In this document: piece by piece, positions 61,589 through 64,000 of the stretch
Position numbering within the stretch: the stretch's first letter is position 1
Layout: every line of letters begins with the position of its first letter
NCBI GenBank assembly: GCA_947564735.1
Contig: CANOEC010000018.1
Location: forward strand, 1-64,000
Length of the DNA stretch: 64,000 bases
Direction of reading: 5' to 3'
Source: an uncultured Lachnospiraceae bacterium
GTDB lineage: Bacteria > Bacillota > Clostridia > Lachnospirales > Lachnospiraceae
Position numbers and translations under genes: made by a program
Notes under the pieces: model-generated
The model's input: the letters and a program-made list of their open reading frames with translations, nothing else
Told to the model about the DNA's origin: nothing
The model's database searches: none

Positions 61589-62521
61589 TTAGAAATCTCC
61601 CAGAAAAACCACTTCCGGCTCCAAAGAAACGTGAAACCTTTCCTTCACCCGTTCCTGTACTTCCTCTATTACCTCTCTGATGTCCGCCGCCGTAGCCTTA
61701 CCGGTGTTGATAATAAATCCACAATGCTTCTCTGACACCTGCGCCCCGCCAATACGGTAGCCACGCATTCCGGCATCCATAATCAGTTTTCCCGCATAAT
61801 ATCCTTCCGGTCTTTTAAAAGTGCTGCCCGCACTTGGATATTCTAGCGGCTGTCTGCTTCTACGAAGCTGCGCCAGTTCTTCCATCCTGTCGGCTATCCG
61901 GCTCTTCTCGCCTTCCGCCAGCCGCAATACGACTTCCAACACTACTATCGGTCTGTATTTAATGGCGCTCGTGCGATACCCGAATTCCATCGTATCATTA
62001 TCCAGCGTGAGAATCTGTCCCTCTCTGTCCATCCCGCGGACAGCTTCCACAACCATCTTCATCTCACCGTCATACGCACCGGCATTCATCACAACACCGC
62101 CGCCAATACTACCCGGTATCCCCGCCGCAAACTCCAATCCGGTCAGACTGTTTTCTTTCGCTGCCATAGCGACCTGAGACAACAGCGCACCCGCTTTCGC
62201 CGTAATCCGTGTCCCTTCCGTCCAAATCCGTTCCATCTGCTCACCGAACTTCAGTACAATCCCCCGATACCCCTTGTCTCCTACCAGCAGATTACTGCCG
62301 TTACCCAGAATAAAATAGTCGTGCTCTATCTGATTCAGATAGGGAATCAGTTTCACCAGTTCTTCCTCATCCTCTATCGTAATAAGGCACTCCGCCTCCC
62401 CGCCTACGCGGAACGTGGTGTGCTTACTCATCGGTTCATGAAATAAGATACGTTCCTGTGGAATCACTGTTTTGATATAGTCATACATTGATGCACTCAA
62501 TATTTGTACCGTCCGTTTCAC
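61589..62521 (-). CDS. murB: UDP-N-acetylenolpyruvoylglucosamine reductase
   Basis: 310 residues, possibly starting at GTG; an ATG 33 bases later is an alternative. FAD-binding motifs HTTFRVGGEAECL, LGNGSNLLV and LEFAAGIPGSIGGGVVMNAGAY (in outline), and the catalytic serine in SAGSTFKRP; C-terminal EKHCGFIIN. Reduces enolpyruvyl-UDP-GlcNAc to UDP-MurNAc in peptidoglycan synthesis. Cytoplasmic. Confidence 0.95.
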   Translation of the reverse strand: MKRTVQILSASMYDYIKTVIPQERILFHEPMSKHTTFRVGGEAECLITIEDEEELVKLIPYLNQIEHDYFILGNGSNLLVGDKGYRGIVLKFGEQMERIWTEGTRITAKAGALLSQVAMAAKENSLTGLEFAAGIPGSIGGGVVMNAGAYDGEMKMVVEAVRGMDREGQILTLDNDTMEFGYRTSAIKYRPIVVLEVVLRLAEGEKSRIADRMEELAQLRRSRQPLEYPSAGSTFKRPEGYYAGKLIMDAGMRGYRIGGAQVSEKHCGFIINTGKATAADIREVIEEVQERVKERFHVSLEPEVVFLGDF

Positions 62522-62555
62522 AAATTTACTTCTTACTTATTATATTCTGATAACG

Positions 62556-63494
62556 CTAATCTAATACCATCTTAGCCGCCCCATAAATGCCTGCGTCATT
62601 TCCCAGCGTTGCAAGCGCAAACTGCGTATCCTTGCAGCCGTGGAATACTGTCTTATCAAAAGCCGGGCGGATATACTCGAACAGTACTTCCCCAGCCTTG
62701 GACACACCGCCTCCGATTACAAATATCTCCGGATTGATCACTCCCGCAATCACAGCAAGCCCTTTGCCGAGATAATCGCCAAACTGCTTCGCAATCTCAA
62801 TGGCAAGCTCGTCTCCCGCTTTCACTGCATCAAACACTGTCTTTGCCGATATTTCACCATGCCTCAGTACACTGTCTTTATCACTCGCCATAAGCTTTCT
62901 GTTAGCAAGCCTCGTGATGCCCGTCGCGGAAGCATACTCTTCAAGGCAGCCATAATTGCCGCATCCGCACGCCTCTGTTTCCTCATCTTCCACATGGATA
63001 TGCCCGATTTCACCACCCGAACCGGTAGCGCCCGTCATAATCTTCCCATTAATAATGATACCGCCGCCCACACCGGTCCCAAGCGTAACAGCCACCAGAT
63101 TCTCATGTCCCTGTCCGCCGCCTTTCCACATTTCACCAAGCGCCGCCACATTGGCATCATTACCGCCTTCCACTCTCATACCGTCCAGAAGCTCCGTGAG
63201 CTCTTTCTTCAGATTCATTTCATTCCAGCCCAGATTCACCGCCTTATGGATAATTCCGTTGCCGTCAACCGGTCCCGGTGCACCCACGCCGACTCCTGCC
63301 ACGTCTTCTCTGGCAATCGCCTTTTCAGACATCTTACTTTGAATGCTCACCGCAATATCGGGAAGAATATTTTCTCCGCCGTTCTCCGTTCTCGTAGGTA
63401 TCTCCCATTTGTCTAACACCGTACCGCCTTCATCAAATAAACCCAGCTTCACGGTCGTACCGCCTATATCTACTCCAAATACATATTTTCCCAT
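62556..63494 (-). CDS. glcK: ROK-family glucokinase
   Basis: 312 residues. Phosphate motif GVDIGGTTVKLGLF, substrate EGGNDANVAALGE, VTLGTGVGGGII, and the ROK zinc site CGCGNYGCLEEYAS with GHIHVE. Phosphorylates glucose. It lies one base past the hprK stop, so the two are probably cotranscribed. Confidence 0.93.
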   Translation of the reverse strand: MGKYVFGVDIGGTTVKLGLFDEGGTVLDKWEIPTRTENGGENILPDIAVSIQSKMSEKAIAREDVAGVGVGAPGPVDGNGIIHKAVNLGWNEMNLKKELTELLDGMRVEGGNDANVAALGEMWKGGGQGHENLVAVTLGTGVGGGIIINGKIMTGATGSGGEIGHIHVEDEETEACGCGNYGCLEEYASATGITRLANRKLMASDKDSVLRHGEISAKTVFDAVKAGDELAIEIAKQFGDYLGKGLAVIAGVINPEIFVIGGGVSKAGEVLFEYIRPAFDKTVFHGCKDTQFALATLGNDAGIYGAAKMVLD

Positions 63495-63495
63495 C

Positions 63496-64000
63496 TCAAT
63501 CGTCCTCTTCCCGTCTGCGTGTCAAAGACTCCTGTACACGCTTATATAATTCCTGTGCCGCATTGTAGCCCATCTTCTTCTGACGGTGGTTAACCGCCGC
63601 CGATTCACAGATAATCGCCAGATTACGTCCCGGTCTGATCGGTATGTTATGACATACTACTTTATTCCCCAGATACTCCGTATATTCTTCCTCTAAACCA
63701 AGGCGGTCATACTCTTTCTCCTTATCCCAGTCTTCCAGCCGGATGACAAGGTCAATATTCTGCGTATCCCTGACACTGGATGCGCCGAACAGCGCTTTCA
63801 CGTCCACGATACCGATACCGCGCAGCTCAATAAAATGCTTCGTAATATCCGGCGCGGAACCAACCAATGTATCTTCGCTGACTCTTCTGATTTCCACCAC
63901 ATCATCGGTGACAAGACGATGTCCTCTCTTAATCAGCTCCAATGCCGCCTCCGATTTACCGATGCCACTCTCACCTGTAATCAACACGCCTTCACCGTAT
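63496..64000 (-). CDS. hprK: HPr kinase/phosphorylase, C-terminal part (runs off the window)
   Basis: At least 167 residues; the N-terminal domain lies beyond the right edge. Walker [22 protein letters not shown], and the signature [16 protein letters not shown] identify HprK. It phosphorylates and dephosphorylates Ser46 of HPr and of Crh, whose gene is at the other end of this block, setting carbon catabolite repression. Confidence 0.96.
   Translation of the reverse strand, partial: YGEGVLITGESGIGKSEAALELIKRGHRLVTDDVVEIRRVSEDTLVGSAPDITKHFIELRGIGIVDVKALFGASSVRDTQNIDLVIRLEDWDKEKEYDRLGLEEEYTEYLGNKVVCHNIPIRPGRNLAIICESAAVNHRQKKMGYNAAQELYKRVQESLTRRREEDD

Overview
The window looks like chromosome of an anaerobic gut-type Clostridia, most likely a Lachnospiraceae member. 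This rests on AGGAGG-type ribosome sites, low-GC Firmicutes promoters, an hprK-glcK-murB-rapZ-whiA-crh block at the right edge, AgrA/AgrC-like regulation, a class B sortase and a full glucuronate pathway. No rRNA, tRNA or CRISPR array was recognised.

Layout. 1-3.7 kb: an AlbA_2 (Schlafen-like) ATP-binding regulator and an ammonium transporter fused to its own P-II domain. 3.7-6.2 kb: a lipoprotein and two unknown proteins. 6.2-12.3 kb: a putative BlaI/BlaR1-type signalling module. A repressor and M56 protease gene pair is divergent from an operon of a 29-codon small ORF, a small secreted protein, three membrane proteins, an ABC ATPase, another small ORF and a membrane-anchored protein. Matching palindromic operators sit on both divergent promoters, and the leader with its 29-codon ORF recurs about 4.3 kb away. 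12.4-16.3 kb: decayed AlbA_2 remnants, a LysR regulator with a short C-terminus, a GNAT enzyme whose 3' end is duplicated around a DinJ/YafQ toxin-antitoxin module, and an HTH-membrane protein. 16.2-19.3 kb: an exosortase-like transpeptidase next to its probable single substrate, a VIT/VWA protein. Upstream of that gene lies an array of eight GCATCA-type units at an exact 11-bp period.

20.9-28.9 kb is an accessory island. It carries remnants of an integrase, a relaxase and an Rpn-type protein, a Nei-like glycosylase without its catalytic proline, small ligand-binding proteins under a WYL regulator, and a 948-residue metallophosphoesterase/P-loop NTPase/TPR protein that is a good defence candidate.

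29.7-42.7 kb is sugar-acid metabolism. A Gfo/Idh oxidoreductase with two TIM-barrel isomerases sits beside a six-gene operon uxuA-uxuB-eda-kdgK-uxaC-aguA, flanked by AraC regulators. Together the six genes release glucuronate from xylan fragments and take it to pyruvate and glyceraldehyde 3-phosphate. 42.8-46.2 kb holds a frameshifted solute-binding protein, a sortase B and a decayed LPxTG surface protein. 46.2-53.8 kb has an alanine-type symporter behind an apparent attenuator, an AraC regulator, an MFS carrier, a hydrolase, fructose-bisphosphate aldolase and a lipid kinase. 53.9-59.3 kb is a LytTR two-component pair with a sensorless kinase and two ABC exporters, separated by a LytTR-type direct repeat. 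59.4-64 kb is the conserved crh/whiA/rapZ/murB/glcK/hprK core; hprK runs off the right edge.
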